Shown here piece after piece: positions 9,401 to 18,245 of a DNA stretch of 64,000 nucleotides. Location: assembly GCF_013184525.1 (NCBI RefSeq), contig NZ_JAAOIZ010000002.1, forward strand, positions 496,001 through 560,000. Direction: 5' to 3'. The notes beneath the pieces were generated by a model, which was not told the origin of the DNA, searched no databases, and was given only the letters and a program-made list of their open reading frames with translations. Position 1 is the first letter of the stretch; the number at the start of each line of letters is the position of its first letter. The position numbers were made by a program, and so were the translations under genes. This DNA comes from Chryseobacterium sp. LAM-KRS1 (lineage in GTDB: Bacteria > Bacteroidota > Bacteroidia > Flavobacteriales > Weeksellaceae).

Positions 9401-10508
9401 ACATCTTCAGGAACTGACCGATATTAAAGTATTACGCCATTATCAGGGATATCCAGGCTTCTTTAAGAGCCTTGCCAGGGAGTATGAGCAAACTTCATGC
9501 AGACTGATCAACCTGAGTACTCCTCAGGATCTTGATCAAATTGCAGAAATCGCGTTAAAAGAAATACTTACGACAGACAAGCCATCCGAAGTTATTTATA
9601 AAGATGACCAACGTCACAAGGTAGATATTATACCATCTCCTCTATCAACCAGCCTGGAGGAAGCACACATCCAATTGAACAAAGAATCTGTAGTGCTTGT
9701 ATTAGGTGGTGGACAGGGCATCACGGCTGAACTTGTTAAACACATGTCCGAAGCCTATCCTTGCACCTATATCCTTGTTGGCCGGTCTGCAGATCCGCGA
9801 GAAGGAACGTCTGATCTTAAAGAATTGGAAACCCTGAAAACGAAAGAAGAAATCAGAAGTTACCTGATTAAAACAGGACAATTTACTTCTCCTTCAGAAA
9901 TAGAAAAAGAAACGGTTAGGGTATTTAAGAGCAATCAGATCCTACGGACTATCAGAGATATGGAACAACTTGGAAGTACGGTAGTTTATCATTCCCTGGA
10001 TCTTTGTGACGAAGACGGATTATGCGATCTTATCAATACTATTTATGAAAAATATGGGCAGCTGGATGGTGTGATCCACGGTGCAGGCCTTTTGGAAGAC
10101 AAACTATTTAAACAGAAAACAACCAGTTCGTTCGGACGTGTATTTGATACCAAAGTAAAACCGTTACGTGTATTAGCAGAACAGCTTCGTCCGGAATGCC
10201 AGTTTGTAGTTCTCTTCTCAAGCATTGCTTCCGTATATGGAAATAAAGGGCAGACGGACTACGCAGCAGCCAATAGTGTATTGGATGATTATGCCAAAGC
10301 TCTGGATAAAAAATTAAAAGGAAAAGTGATCTCCATCAACTGGGGACCATGGAAAGGTGCCGGTATGGTTTCCTCAACCCTGGAAACAGAATATGAACGT
10401 CGTGGAATCTCTCTCATTCCATTGGATCAGGGAAAAGAAATCTTCCTTAATGAGATCAAGTACGGAACGGAAAGCCAGGTGCTGATCATGTCAGGAAATA
10501 ATTGGTAA
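3456..10508 (+). CDS. Type I PKS / PUFA-synthase-like megasynthase (ER-like x2, KS, AT, ACP, ACP, KR)
   Basis: This 2350-residue protein builds acyl chains by iterative condensation and reduction. Domain order is: two nitronate-monooxygenase/PfaD-like TIM-barrel segments (about 1-235 and 280-545; RYPIAQGPM and GRECGGHVGP motifs), which in PUFA systems supply enoyl reduction; a ketosynthase at 645-1110 with Cys832, His967 and His1007; an acyltransferase at about 1185-1480 with Ser1275 in GHSYG; two acyl carrier domains with phosphopantetheine serines 1692 and 1802 in SIDSIKR; and a ketoreductase at about 2060-2350 with Tyr2269. KS-AT-ACP-KR order follows PfaA, but PfaD is normally a separate protein. 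The ATG at 3456 is preferred over a TTG 39 bases upstream because the TIM barrel begins there. All catalytic residues checked are present. No dehydratase is seen; the next gene supplies one. Confidence 0.9.
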   Translation: MKNITIIGLTPFEKPDAHLILKLHQAGAFAVLSLGHESAIAQAALHQLDQTDIPSYGIYSSDDKFESLQISEKVEFVILPFGTSANLFPNLPIVYQVSSLEEAKEAERMEAAGIIIKGNEAGGLVGYESTFVLFQRIIKEVTSIPVWIQGGVGLHTAAAAKALGATGVVLDSQLSLFPESSVPQDLKDLCSKLNGTETKIIANHRVLVRPNSPSLPENTTAEDLKEFFTDLDPANSYIPMGQDISLATDLFEDFKNLKKMVFGFKEAMYGHLKQAKALQVIDEENALAKELNLRYPIAQGPMTRVSDVPSFANAVADAGALPFVALSLLKGNQAKDLVMDTKKLAGEKTWGVGILGFAPQELRDEQTSYILEAKPPVVLIAGGRPAQAKIFEKAGITTFLHVPSPALLDIFLKEGARNFIFEGRECGGHVGPLSSTVLWEKQIERILKEEHPENISVFFAGGIHNAFSTAFVSIMAAPLAARGVKVGVLMGTAYLYTQEAVLTGAIQEEFQIQAMQAKDTVLLETAPGHETRCLNTAFAQHFSAEKTKLLAAGIDKKQVWEQLEKLNVGRLRIAAKGVDRQGDQLVNIPKNQQLDLGMYMIGQIATMHDRVISISDLHEDVAVDNFKYIQDAALPEEPSSHEKPLDIAIIGMECIFPGAKNLEEYWRNIILGKDSVTEVPDERWNKELYYHPDSDGPDVSHSKWGGFIPKIDFDPLAFGIPPQSLAAIEPTQLLTLLVAKRAMEDAGYGEKHINRENISVIIGAEGGNDLANSYSFRGYYKQVFGELHDEVKEAFPHTTEDSFPGILANVIAGRITNRLDLGGRNFTVDAACASSLAAIELACQELVLGKSDMVLAGGADLHNGINDYLMFSSTHALSRKGRCATFDSEADGIALGEGVAILVLKRYEDALRDGDRIYSVIKGVGGSSDGKALGLTAPRKIGQVRALERAYAQAGISPAAVGLIEAHGTGTVVGDKTELNALTNLFSRSGAIPGQTHLGSVKTQIGHTKCAAGLAGLIKASLAVYHGVKPPTLHLQQPNAYYNAQTSPFAFYAESGLWGDKNRYAGISAFGFGGTNFHTVIANHSKQEEPVTMQSWPSELFVFRGDTYEEAKSQLSQITSLLEINDDISLKDIAYSLSVGSEKPVQLSIVADTAEDLMMKIELILSGIETKDTFTVNKKAGKVAFLFPGQGSQRINMARDLFVVFPAMRKLLDQYPELEKVVFPSTSFDPETLKQQKETIKDTRLAQPLLGIVDLALAKFLQSLGIVPDMLAGHSYGELPALCFAGVFEEEKLVDLSRRRAHAILNSVEGGDPGTMVAVSITKERLLPILEKTEGCYPVNYNAPSQCVVAGSTNAINNLMTILKQEGISAKKLEVACAFHSPVVAKSKDLYTTVLNDIPFEEMQIPVWSNTTATVYPTESSEIKERLTDHLVQPVRFVEQIQAMYEDGARIFIEVGPGKVLTGLTQSSLGKDQLTLYVEDNSRNKFSHLLCMLAQYLGTGRNFDISKLFDGRNTRFIQIDQPDLYKKNPAIWRVNGQTAHPTTGNLPANGALPILNPIQMNNFTNNQAPATENLPAAERMLQEYLNSMKMMIQAQRDVMLSFLGQNPQITSAPVYHAPVTNGTNGTNGANNVVTIPTSQIVTEKPAVVTQTKQAPTKDVKTLLLQVVSEKTGYPHEMLGMEMDLEADLSIDSIKRVEIIGTLRSELGALSMDSSNEDTVMEQLASIKTLNGLVSWLTEFMGAPAAVNTKTEAVEVAEPKNQSSFSLEDLQNAILDIVSEKTGYPKEMLGLDLDLEADLSIDSIKRMEIIGDLKTKIGFGQDLEQADDIMEKLAAIKTLRGLASWISELNGKSSEASHEAEAKITEQISGEAQEQAMLSRLRFDLTPSDVSAIQNTETIKGKRFAITPATIIETLAIKNILEKCGAIGEVIDMETDLKNFDGLIILDIFSSEVKNGIIEYVDLIKKLDFDKVKWVYLISDIPAHLQELTDIKVLRHYQGYPGFFKSLAREYEQTSCRLINLSTPQDLDQIAEIALKEILTTDKPSEVIYKDDQRHKVDIIPSPLSTSLEEAHIQLNKESVVLVLGGGQGITAELVKHMSEAYPCTYILVGRSADPREGTSDLKELETLKTKEEIRSYLIKTGQFTSPSEIEKETVRVFKSNQILRTIRDMEQLGSTVVYHSLDLCDEDGLCDLINTIYEKYGQLDGVIHGAGLLEDKLFKQKTTSSFGRVFDTKVKPLRVLAEQLRPECQFVVLFSSIASVYGNKGQTDYAAANSVLDDYAKALDKKLKGKVISINWGPWKGAGMVSSTLETEYERRGISLIPLDQGKEIFLNEIKYGTESQVLIMSGNNW

Positions 10509-10527
10509 ATCGCTGTATCAGATAACT

Positions 10528-13500
10528 ATGAAAAAAACAGATATTGCTGTAATTGGCCTATCCTGTGTCTTCCCCGGAGCACAGGATGCCAACACCTTTT
10601 GGCAAAATATCATTAATAAGGTAGATTCTACCCAAACTGCACCTGCGGATCGTATTGATCCGATCCATTTCAGCGATACACCAGGTTCGGTTGACCGTTT
10701 TTATTGTCAGCGTGGCGGATTCATTCCCGATTATGAATTTGACCCCACCGCCTATGGTATTTTACCGTTAGCTGTAGAAGGCACCGAACCTGATCATTTG
10801 TTAACCCTTGATCTGGTGCAAAAAGCATTAGACGATGCCGGTGTATTCAAAAAACAGGTTTCGCTCGAAAAAACAGGAATCATCATTGGTAAAGGAAATT
10901 ATACAGGCCCGGGAGCTACCCGTGCTATCGAAATCGTTAGGACCGGGGAACAAATATCTTCATTGCTTCAGGAGCTGCTTCCACAAATATCTCCTGCAGA
11001 AATTGAAAAAGTAAAACATGCTTTCCAGGAAAGAAAAGGACGCTTTGCTGCAGATACTGCAATGGGACTCATCCCTAACCTTGTTGCTTCTTTAGTGGCC
11101 AACCGGTTCAATCTGGGAGGAGCCGCGTTCACAGTAGATGCCGCTTGTGCCAGTTCTCTGATTGCAGTAGACCACGCTGTTCAGGAACTTAACAGAGGCC
11201 GTTGTGATATGGTTATTGCCGGAGGCGTACACACCGGACAAAATGCAGCTTTTTGGAGTATTTTCGCCCAATTGGGCGCCATGTCACGCCAACAGCAGAT
11301 CAAACCTTTCAGCATGGATGCCGATGGATTATTGATTGGAGAAGGCTGCGGATTTATTGTCCTGAAACGTCTGGAAGATGCCATCAGGGATCAGGATAAG
11401 ATCTATTCCGTGATCAAAGGAGTTGGTGTAAGCAGTGACGGTAGTGGCACCAGTGTTATGAGCCCTTCTGCAAAAGGCCAGCTGAAGGCGCTGCAACAGG
11501 CATGGATCAATGCAGACCTTGATGAAAAGAAAATCGGTTATCTTGAAGCCCATGGCACTGGGACACCGCTTGGAGATAAAACAGAACTTCAGACGCTCGC
11601 TCAGTTTTTTGGAAAAGAAGAATCTGCTCTTACGGCAGGTATCGGATCCGTTAAATCCAATATCGGACATGCCATGCCGGCAGCCGGTATTGCAGGTTTA
11701 ATAAAAACGTGTCTGGCCTTGCATCATGATATCCTTCCTCCAACATTATATTGTGAGAATCCTATTGCCGATATGCAGCAAACCAGATTCGCACCGGTAC
11801 AGGAACCTACAAGCTGGTCTAAAACCGGCTTACCGAAAGTAGCCGCTGTTAATGCATTTGGGTTTGGAGGAATCAATGCCCACGTGGTTCTTGAAGGATA
11901 CGATATGCCTAAAAAAGACCGCGTATTGCTACTGGCCAGAAAAACACATCAGGAGTTACTTTCAGCTTTACAGAATAACGAAAGTACAACCGGAGAAGGG
12001 AACTACAGAGTGGCCATGTTTGATCCTACTCCTGAAAGAATAGAAAAACTTATTAAAATTGTATCCAAGGACAAACCTTGGCGTAATAAACAGGATATCT
12101 GGTACACCAATACTCCGTTGCTTCATGATGGAGGAAAAGTTGCTTTTGTATTCCCTGGACTGGATGGACTGGCAAAAGGCGAAGTAGAAAGCGTAAGCCG
12201 TTATTTCGGATTAACAGAACCAATACAAACAGAGGGCGAAGGCTTACTTACGGATGCACTAAACATATTCAACAACTGCAGCATCCTGGATAATTCATTG
12301 AAAAAACTAGGCATAATACCGGATATGAATGCGGGACACAGTTTGGGAGAATGGCTGGCCGGCTACTCCTCTGAGCTGGCAGAAGTGAATTCTGTAAAAG
12401 CACTGATCGATGTTCTGAATCCTGAAACATTTGAACTAAAAGATTCTAAGTTTATTGCGATCGGGGCAGGTATTGATATCATCACCCCCATTATTGAAAC
12501 AATTCCGAATATCTATATTTCCAATGATAACTGCCCGAATCAGGTAATCCTTTGTGGCAGTAATGCTGCACTGGAAGAACTGGTCCCTTTATTAAAAGCC
12601 CAGCAGATATTTCATCAGATACTTCCCTTCCAATCAGGATTCCATTCACCTTTTATCGCAGATAAACTGGATATAATCCTGCAGGGAATGGAAAAAGCAC
12701 AATTCCAGAAAACGAAAATCCCGTTATGGTCTGCAACGACGTTGGAGCCTTATCCTTCGGACGAGGAGGCCATCAGAAAACTAAGTGCGGAACATTTGGT
12801 TCAGCCTGTACGCTTCAGGGAACTGACGGAGAAATTGTATGAAGAAGGAGCCAGATTCTTTATCCAGATAGGTACCGGAGGACTGATCGGCTTTATAGAT
12901 GATACCTTGAAAGGGAGACCATTCAGTACATTAGCATCAAGTGTCGCTACCCGATCTTCTCTTGCCCAGCTACAACGTGTAGTTGCCGCATTATTTGTGG
13001 AGGGTAAAGATATTTCACTCGACTTTTTAGAAATACATCACGCTTCTAAAAAATCATCAGGTAAAGGTATTAAACTGGAATTAGGATCACCTATCATCCG
13101 TAATTTTAAAGAAGCTAAAACACTGGCTAAATCTTTTGATGTACTAGCACAAAACGGAACTTCCGCCATCGCAACGAAAAGCGGGCATCCTCTTGTGCAG
13201 GCTTTCCAGGAAAATATTGCGGATATGATCCGTATGCAGGAAGAAGTTTTAACGCTATTCCAGCACGGACCAAAGACGACAACTCAAAGTCCGGTAATTA
13301 CTCAACCTAAAGCACCTGTAAGCAAGAATTTTTCAAAATCCCTGCATGTGAATCTTGATACCCATCCATACCTCATCGACCATAGTCTACTTAGACAACC
13401 TGCAGGCTGGCCTGATGTAACGGATATGGAACCTGTGATTCCCATGACCATGATCTTTGAATTACTGGCAGAAATAGCCCAGGCTGAGATCCCAGAAATG

Positions 13501-14766
13501 CAGGTCCATAAAATAATGAACATTAGCGTATTCCAATGGATGAACGTAGCCAAACCATTTGAAAAAACAGTGAATGGAGAATGGCGTTCTTCAACCCACG
13601 CTTATCTTGATATAGAAAATTTCGCCAATGCTGAAGTCATATTAAGATCTTCACCTCCTGTCGTACCGGTTTTTGATCTTTCGATCGGAGATCTGCTACC
13701 CATCCATCGTACTCCTGAGGAAATCTATGATAAACATATGTTCCATGGAGATGCTTATCAGGGAATTACAGAAATTTTATCCGTTGGAAGTAAAGGTATT
13801 ATAGGAACGATTAAAGGAAATGGCGGAAAAGGTTCCCTGTTGGATAATGCAGGACAGCTGTTTGGCTTGTGGCTGCAGCTTACCCTTACTAAAGACAGGA
13901 TTGCTTTTCCGGTAAAAATAAGGGATATTGAATTCTTCGGAAACATGGAAGACCAGGACGGATTATTCGAATGTACATGTATTCTTACCGATTTAAATGA
14001 GGAATTTGCCACCGCCAACATTATACTGAAAAGAGATGGAAAGGTGTGGTGTGCCATTACAGGCTGGCAGAACAGAAGACTTGAAATCGATGAAGCATTA
14101 TGGAATGTTTCCATGTCTCCTCTTCACAACCGTCTTTCAGAAGAAATAGCACCTCAGGTATTTTTCTTCCATCAGGCTTATACCAGAGTGGCTTCCTGGG
14201 ACTTTATCCTGAAGCGATATTTCAACCAGACGGAAAAACAATACCACCAAAAACTACTACCCAACAAGAAGAAAAACTGGATGGTGAGCCGCGTTGCCGT
14301 AAAAGACGCCGTAAGGAATTTACTCCGTGAACAAAAGAATCACGCCTGCTATCCTATTACATTTGAAATAGGCTCAGATGAACTGGGCAAGCCTTACCTC
14401 ATCAGCGATTTCACACAGGATATCCACGTATCCCTTGCCCATAAAGGAAAGGAGGCTGTAGCTATTGCACGCCATGGTAAGTCCGTAGGAATTGATATGG
14501 AAACGATCGAGGAAAGAAGTTCCGGTTTCTATGATCTGGTATTCACAGATTCTGAGCTGGAATTATTAAAGGGCAGGGATCAGGCGGAATGGACGACCCG
14601 CTTCTGGGTTGCCAAAGAAGCCTACGGAAAGTTCCTGGGAAAAGGACTGCAAGGCAATCCTAAAGCATATGAAGTACAACTAATAAAGGATGATCATTTG
14701 TGGATCAACCAAACTGAAATAAAAACCATAAAACATCAAAATTATATTATCGGATGGACACTATGA
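10528..14766 (+). CDS. Type I PKS-like synthase (KS, AT, DH, phosphopantetheinyl transferase)
   Basis: This 1412-residue protein complements the preceding synthase. Its ketosynthase (about 1-450) has Cys207, His342 and His381, so it looks active rather than a chain-length-factor relic. An acyltransferase-like domain (about 540-840) has Ser605 in GHSLG, but the usual GQGSQ stretch reads GLDGL, as in divergent PfaB-type domains. A double-hotdog dehydratase (about 940-1200) has His946 or His952 and Asp1106 in DNAGQ. The C-terminus (about 1275-1412) is an Sfp-type phosphopantetheinyl transferase with Asp1323, Glu1325 and WVAKEAYGK at 1361-1369, able to load the three carrier domains. DH followed by PPTase recalls enediyne PKSs. 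It has no ACP or KR of its own. It follows the first synthase after 19 bases and overlaps the ACP gene by 13. Confidence 0.88.
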   Translation: MKKTDIAVIGLSCVFPGAQDANTFWQNIINKVDSTQTAPADRIDPIHFSDTPGSVDRFYCQRGGFIPDYEFDPTAYGILPLAVEGTEPDHLLTLDLVQKALDDAGVFKKQVSLEKTGIIIGKGNYTGPGATRAIEIVRTGEQISSLLQELLPQISPAEIEKVKHAFQERKGRFAADTAMGLIPNLVASLVANRFNLGGAAFTVDAACASSLIAVDHAVQELNRGRCDMVIAGGVHTGQNAAFWSIFAQLGAMSRQQQIKPFSMDADGLLIGEGCGFIVLKRLEDAIRDQDKIYSVIKGVGVSSDGSGTSVMSPSAKGQLKALQQAWINADLDEKKIGYLEAHGTGTPLGDKTELQTLAQFFGKEESALTAGIGSVKSNIGHAMPAAGIAGLIKTCLALHHDILPPTLYCENPIADMQQTRFAPVQEPTSWSKTGLPKVAAVNAFGFGGINAHVVLEGYDMPKKDRVLLLARKTHQELLSALQNNESTTGEGNYRVAMFDPTPERIEKLIKIVSKDKPWRNKQDIWYTNTPLLHDGGKVAFVFPGLDGLAKGEVESVSRYFGLTEPIQTEGEGLLTDALNIFNNCSILDNSLKKLGIIPDMNAGHSLGEWLAGYSSELAEVNSVKALIDVLNPETFELKDSKFIAIGAGIDIITPIIETIPNIYISNDNCPNQVILCGSNAALEELVPLLKAQQIFHQILPFQSGFHSPFIADKLDIILQGMEKAQFQKTKIPLWSATTLEPYPSDEEAIRKLSAEHLVQPVRFRELTEKLYEEGARFFIQIGTGGLIGFIDDTLKGRPFSTLASSVATRSSLAQLQRVVAALFVEGKDISLDFLEIHHASKKSSGKGIKLELGSPIIRNFKEAKTLAKSFDVLAQNGTSAIATKSGHPLVQAFQENIADMIRMQEEVLTLFQHGPKTTTQSPVITQPKAPVSKNFSKSLHVNLDTHPYLIDHSLLRQPAGWPDVTDMEPVIPMTMIFELLAEIAQAEIPEMQVHKIMNISVFQWMNVAKPFEKTVNGEWRSSTHAYLDIENFANAEVILRSSPPVVPVFDLSIGDLLPIHRTPEEIYDKHMFHGDAYQGITEILSVGSKGIIGTIKGNGGKGSLLDNAGQLFGLWLQLTLTKDRIAFPVKIRDIEFFGNMEDQDGLFECTCILTDLNEEFATANIILKRDGKVWCAITGWQNRRLEIDEALWNVSMSPLHNRLSEEIAPQVFFFHQAYTRVASWDFILKRYFNQTEKQYHQKLLPNKKKNWMVSRVAVKDAVRNLLREQKNHACYPITFEIGSDELGKPYLISDFTQDIHVSLAHKGKEAVAIARHGKSVGIDMETIEERSSGFYDLVFTDSELELLKGRDQAEWTTRFWVAKEAYGKFLGKGLQGNPKAYEVQLIKDDHLWINQTEIKTIKHQNYIIGWTL

Positions 14767-15053
14767 ACAACACATTAAAAATGAATCACGAGGAATTATT
14801 CACTCTTTTGAAAGGTTTTATCACTGAAGTTATAGGAGAGGAATTTGTTGAAGAGATGGATATCACTCCGGAGAGTTCATTTACTAAAGATCTTGAAATG
14901 GACAGTATAGAAATTGTCTCTTTCTCAGAAAAAATAAAAGCACATTTTGGAGATCAGATTGATTTTACAGGGTGGTTGTCTTCTATGGACCTCGACCAGC
15001 TGATCAACCTGGATCTCCGTATGATCATCAATTATATTTACGAATGCCAATAA
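14754..15053 (+). CDS. Free-standing acyl carrier protein
   Basis: This 99-residue acidic helical protein carries DLEMDSIEIV, with Ser51 as the predicted phosphopantetheine attachment site. It would hold either the growing chain or an acyl unit for a downstream transferase. The frame opens at ATG 14754, inside the end of the preceding gene, with alternative starts at 14763 and 14781. Overlap with both neighbours indicates translational coupling in the same operon. The C-terminus is longer than that of a canonical FabC-like ACP, with a predicted extra helix. Confidence 0.9.
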   Translation: MDTMNNTLKMNHEELFTLLKGFITEVIGEEFVEEMDITPESSFTKDLEMDSIEIVSFSEKIKAHFGDQIDFTGWLSSMDLDQLINLDLRMIINYIYECQ

Positions 15054-15844
15054 TTACAGTTGATAACAGGAAAATTCATATTCAGGAACTTAATAAAGGT
15101 GCCCGGGAAACGGTTGTGCTTATCCATGGGATGTTCAGTAATCTGTCCATTTACTATTTTAACATAGCACCCATCCTGGCACAGCATTACCACGTAGTAA
15201 TGTATGATTTAAAAAGCCATGGAATGAGTGAACGTATACTCGATGGATACGATCTTGAAAATATGGCTTCCGATCTTCTTGGCCTTATTGATTTCCTTGA
15301 CCTGAAAAAAGTTCATTTGGTAGGTTATAGTTTCGGGGGACTTATTGCTTTGAAAACAGCATTGAAATATGCAGACCGTATAGACCAGCTTGTAATTATG
15401 GAAGCTCCTGATCCCAGGGATGAAGAAACCCGGGGGATTATCGATCAGTACAGTAAGGAATTCCTGGAACATTATGTAGCCAACTTTACAGACACTACAA
15501 AAGTGCAGATGGGCAAAAGGCAAATGGAAAAAAATCACAGAATGTATGAATTCCTGTTTTATGAGACCAGTATCAAAGCGGATATGATCAGAGAGAAAGA
15601 TTTCTTTACTGAAACCGATCTTACAAAGATAAATGTTCCGGCATTGCTTTTATATGGGAATCAGTCCAATTGTCGTCCTACGGGAGAATGGCTAGAGAAA
15701 GAACTCGGCCAGGCAAAACTTGAACTCATTCCTGGAGATCATAATATCCCGATACAGGAACCCGCTCAGATCGCTGAGGCTATTGTGCATTTTTTATCCA
15801 AATCATTATCTAAATCTAACACCTTAACACAAAATCATGGCTAA
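15044..15844 (+). CDS. Alpha/beta hydrolase, candidate chain-release enzyme
   Basis: This 266-residue alpha/beta hydrolase has its nucleophile Ser96 in GYSFGG, His233 near the C-terminus in GDHN, and an oxyanion-side HGMFSN motif near residue 30. The start ATG at 15044 overlaps the end of the ACP gene by 10 bases; a longer in-frame extension lies wholly inside the ACP gene and is unlikely to be used. Its place directly after the ACP suggests a thioesterase-like role, releasing or editing the acyl chain. Other hydrolase roles remain possible. Its end overlaps the glycosyltransferase start by 8 bases. Confidence 0.8.
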   Translation: MPIITVDNRKIHIQELNKGARETVVLIHGMFSNLSIYYFNIAPILAQHYHVVMYDLKSHGMSERILDGYDLENMASDLLGLIDFLDLKKVHLVGYSFGGLIALKTALKYADRIDQLVIMEAPDPRDEETRGIIDQYSKEFLEHYVANFTDTTKVQMGKRQMEKNHRMYEFLFYETSIKADMIREKDFFTETDLTKINVPALLLYGNQSNCRPTGEWLEKELGQAKLELIPGDHNIPIQEPAQIAEAIVHFLSKSLSKSNTLTQNHG

Positions 15845-18242
15845 ATTTGTATTTGTTGTTCCACCGTTGACGGGCCATGTCAACCCTACCCTGAGTATCG
15901 GGGCTGAATTATTGAACAGAGGACATGAAGTGGCATGGATCAGTCTTGACAAAAATCTTAATACCAAACTTCCGGCAGGAGGAGAGCTCCTGCTTATCCA
16001 ATACGATCAAACTGACGAAGAAAAAAGAGATAGCGAACAGTACCTGGATATTATTTCCAAAAAAGTAGTATACGGTATAGACAGCATCAAATTTCTTTAC
16101 GATGATGTACTTATCCCACTGAACAGGCATTGCTATAATGGTATTGTCCATTTACTCGATTCTTATAAACCTGACCTTGTAATCGGTGATCATCAGCTAT
16201 TTGCAGCTGCTATTGCTGCAAAAAAGCTAAACCTTCCTTACAGTACTACTGTTACTGCACCCGCTGCCATCAAAATCATGGATGAATTACCAAAGGTTCA
16301 TGAGTGGGAAGTAAATAAAATCATTGAACTGCAAAAGGAACTGGGAATAATGGAAGACTATTCTTTGGCTTCCTCAGACCTCTTAACAATGGTTTTAACG
16401 TCCAGATATTTCTTTGGTGAAATGGAACTACCTTCCAATTACCAGTTTACAGGTCCTGTTCTAACGGAACGCCGGATATCCTGTGAGTTCGACTGGGAAA
16501 GGTTTAACAGCAGCACTCAAAAGAAAATTCTTGTAAGTATCGGTACGACTTTCGATCATGATCATAAAAAAGCTTTTTTCCAAAAAGTAATTGACGCATT
16601 TAAAGATGAAGACCTAACGGTTGTAGTTGTTTCAGATCCTCAGCTTTTCGACAGCTGGCCGGAAAATTTCATGGTATATCAGCAGGTTCCCCAATTGGAT
16701 CTCTTGCCGCATCTTGATGGTGTCGTTTGCCATGGGGGACATAATACGGTATCCGAAACGCTTTCAAACGGACTGCCGTTGGTTGTTATTCCGATTGCCT
16801 ATGACCAGTCCCATGTTGCAGGACGTGTAGTACGTACAGGAGCGGGTGAGCGTCTTAATTTTAACCGGTTCAAATCAAACCATTTAAAAGAGGCGGTACA
16901 GCAGATCCTTAACAATCCTGATTATCGTAAAGCAGCAGAAATCATCCGTCAGTCTTTTATTGAGGCCGGAGGTACGGTAACAGCTGCCAATTTACTGGAA
17001 AAAGCTATTACCGATGCCACACAAAAGATAAAATCCCGTTCGAAATTCCTTTTTGTTATCCCTCCTTTTTTTGGACATATCAGTCCTACTCTGAGCGTCG
17101 GTGTAAGCCTTATAGCAAGAGGACACGAAGTAAAATGGTTCGGGATTACCCCGCTAGGAGATGAACATATTCCGGAAGGAGGATCGTATTTCTACCCTGA
17201 AGAAGATCTTATTCCCTATCAGGATGAGATCAAACGTATTTTAAAAAGACAGGATGACGGACCCGCCTGTTCCGGGCCTGAAGTTATGAAACTGGCATTA
17301 GAGGAAACTTATGTTCCTTTTGCCAAAATGATGATGCCCGGATTAAGCCGTCTTACTGAAAACTGGAAACCTGATGTTATCGTTAATGACTGTATTACTT
17401 TCGGTGGTGCCCTTTTTGCTCATAAACACAATATTCCATGTGTAACAACTACTCCTGTACCTCCAGATGTTATGGGAGATACAGAAAAAAGTGCTCCAAA
17501 AATATTTGAATGGCAACAAAACCTCATCAAAGATCTCCAAAAAGAAGTTGGGATTGATGATGATGGAATTTTCATCCATTCCCATAAATTAAACCTTGTA
17601 TTTACATCTCAGGCTTTCGCAGGTTTTGAAACAGTACCTGACCATATGAAATTTGTAGGTCCTGTGAAAGGACGTCCCAATGATGCTCCTTTTGACTGGG
17701 ATCGTTTGCATGCGGCTACTACACCCAAAATATTTGTATCATTAGGAACACTCCTTGTAGACATCAGAAAAGCCTTTTTCGAAAAGATCATTGCGGCATT
17801 CGCGGATCAGCCGGTAACTATCGTTGCGGCCACGCCACCGGATATTTTTGAAGAATGGCCTTCTAATTTCATTGTAAACAGTTTTGTACCTCAATCGGCA
17901 TTAATGCCTCATATGGATATGGTAATTTGCCACGGAGGTTTTAATACAGTTAATGATACATTCCGTAACGGATTACCAATGCTGATCACACCGATTGCCT
18001 ACGATCATTTCCACATCGCAAAGCTCATCGAACAGGCTGGTTGTGGCAAGAGTATCCGTTATAAAAGATTACGCATAGATTCACTCCGTGAAACGGTTTT
18101 TGAATTGCTGGAAGATCCTGCTTACCGCAATGCAGCAAAAGAAGTTCAGACAACATTCCTTACTGCCGGAGGTAATGATAAGGCTGTAGAGCTACTGGAG
18201 AATTTTGTACAACAAGAACAATCAACATTAGTTTCTGTTTAA
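15837..18242 (+). CDS. Tandem-fused GT1 (MGT-type) glycosyltransferase, two complete modules
   Basis: This 801-residue protein consists of two homologous GT-B fold glycosyltransferases in one chain (about 1-395 and 400-801). Each begins with a nearly identical strand and a GHxxPTLS motif (catalytic His14 and His414). Each ends with the donor-site signature HGGxNTVxxTxxNGLPxxxxPIAYD (about residues 298-325 and 698-725). This family transfers sugars from UDP- or dTDP-sugars to hydroxylated lipids, polyketides and macrolides. Single-module enzymes of about 400 residues are the norm. Two intact modules imply two sugar additions, or one sugar added at two sites. It overlaps the hydrolase gene by 8 bases, and the first acyltransferase follows after 3. 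Confidence 0.9.
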   Translation: MAKFVFVVPPLTGHVNPTLSIGAELLNRGHEVAWISLDKNLNTKLPAGGELLLIQYDQTDEEKRDSEQYLDIISKKVVYGIDSIKFLYDDVLIPLNRHCYNGIVHLLDSYKPDLVIGDHQLFAAAIAAKKLNLPYSTTVTAPAAIKIMDELPKVHEWEVNKIIELQKELGIMEDYSLASSDLLTMVLTSRYFFGEMELPSNYQFTGPVLTERRISCEFDWERFNSSTQKKILVSIGTTFDHDHKKAFFQKVIDAFKDEDLTVVVVSDPQLFDSWPENFMVYQQVPQLDLLPHLDGVVCHGGHNTVSETLSNGLPLVVIPIAYDQSHVAGRVVRTGAGERLNFNRFKSNHLKEAVQQILNNPDYRKAAEIIRQSFIEAGGTVTAANLLEKAITDATQKIKSRSKFLFVIPPFFGHISPTLSVGVSLIARGHEVKWFGITPLGDEHIPEGGSYFYPEEDLIPYQDEIKRILKRQDDGPACSGPEVMKLALEETYVPFAKMMMPGLSRLTENWKPDVIVNDCITFGGALFAHKHNIPCVTTTPVPPDVMGDTEKSAPKIFEWQQNLIKDLQKEVGIDDDGIFIHSHKLNLVFTSQAFAGFETVPDHMKFVGPVKGRPNDAPFDWDRLHAATTPKIFVSLGTLLVDIRKAFFEKIIAAFADQPVTIVAATPPDIFEEWPSNFIVNSFVPQSALMPHMDMVICHGGFNTVNDTFRNGLPMLITPIAYDHFHIAKLIEQAGCGKSIRYKRLRIDSLRETVFELLEDPAYRNAAKEVQTTFLTAGGNDKAVELLENFVQQEQSTLVSV

Positions 18243-18245
18243 ATC

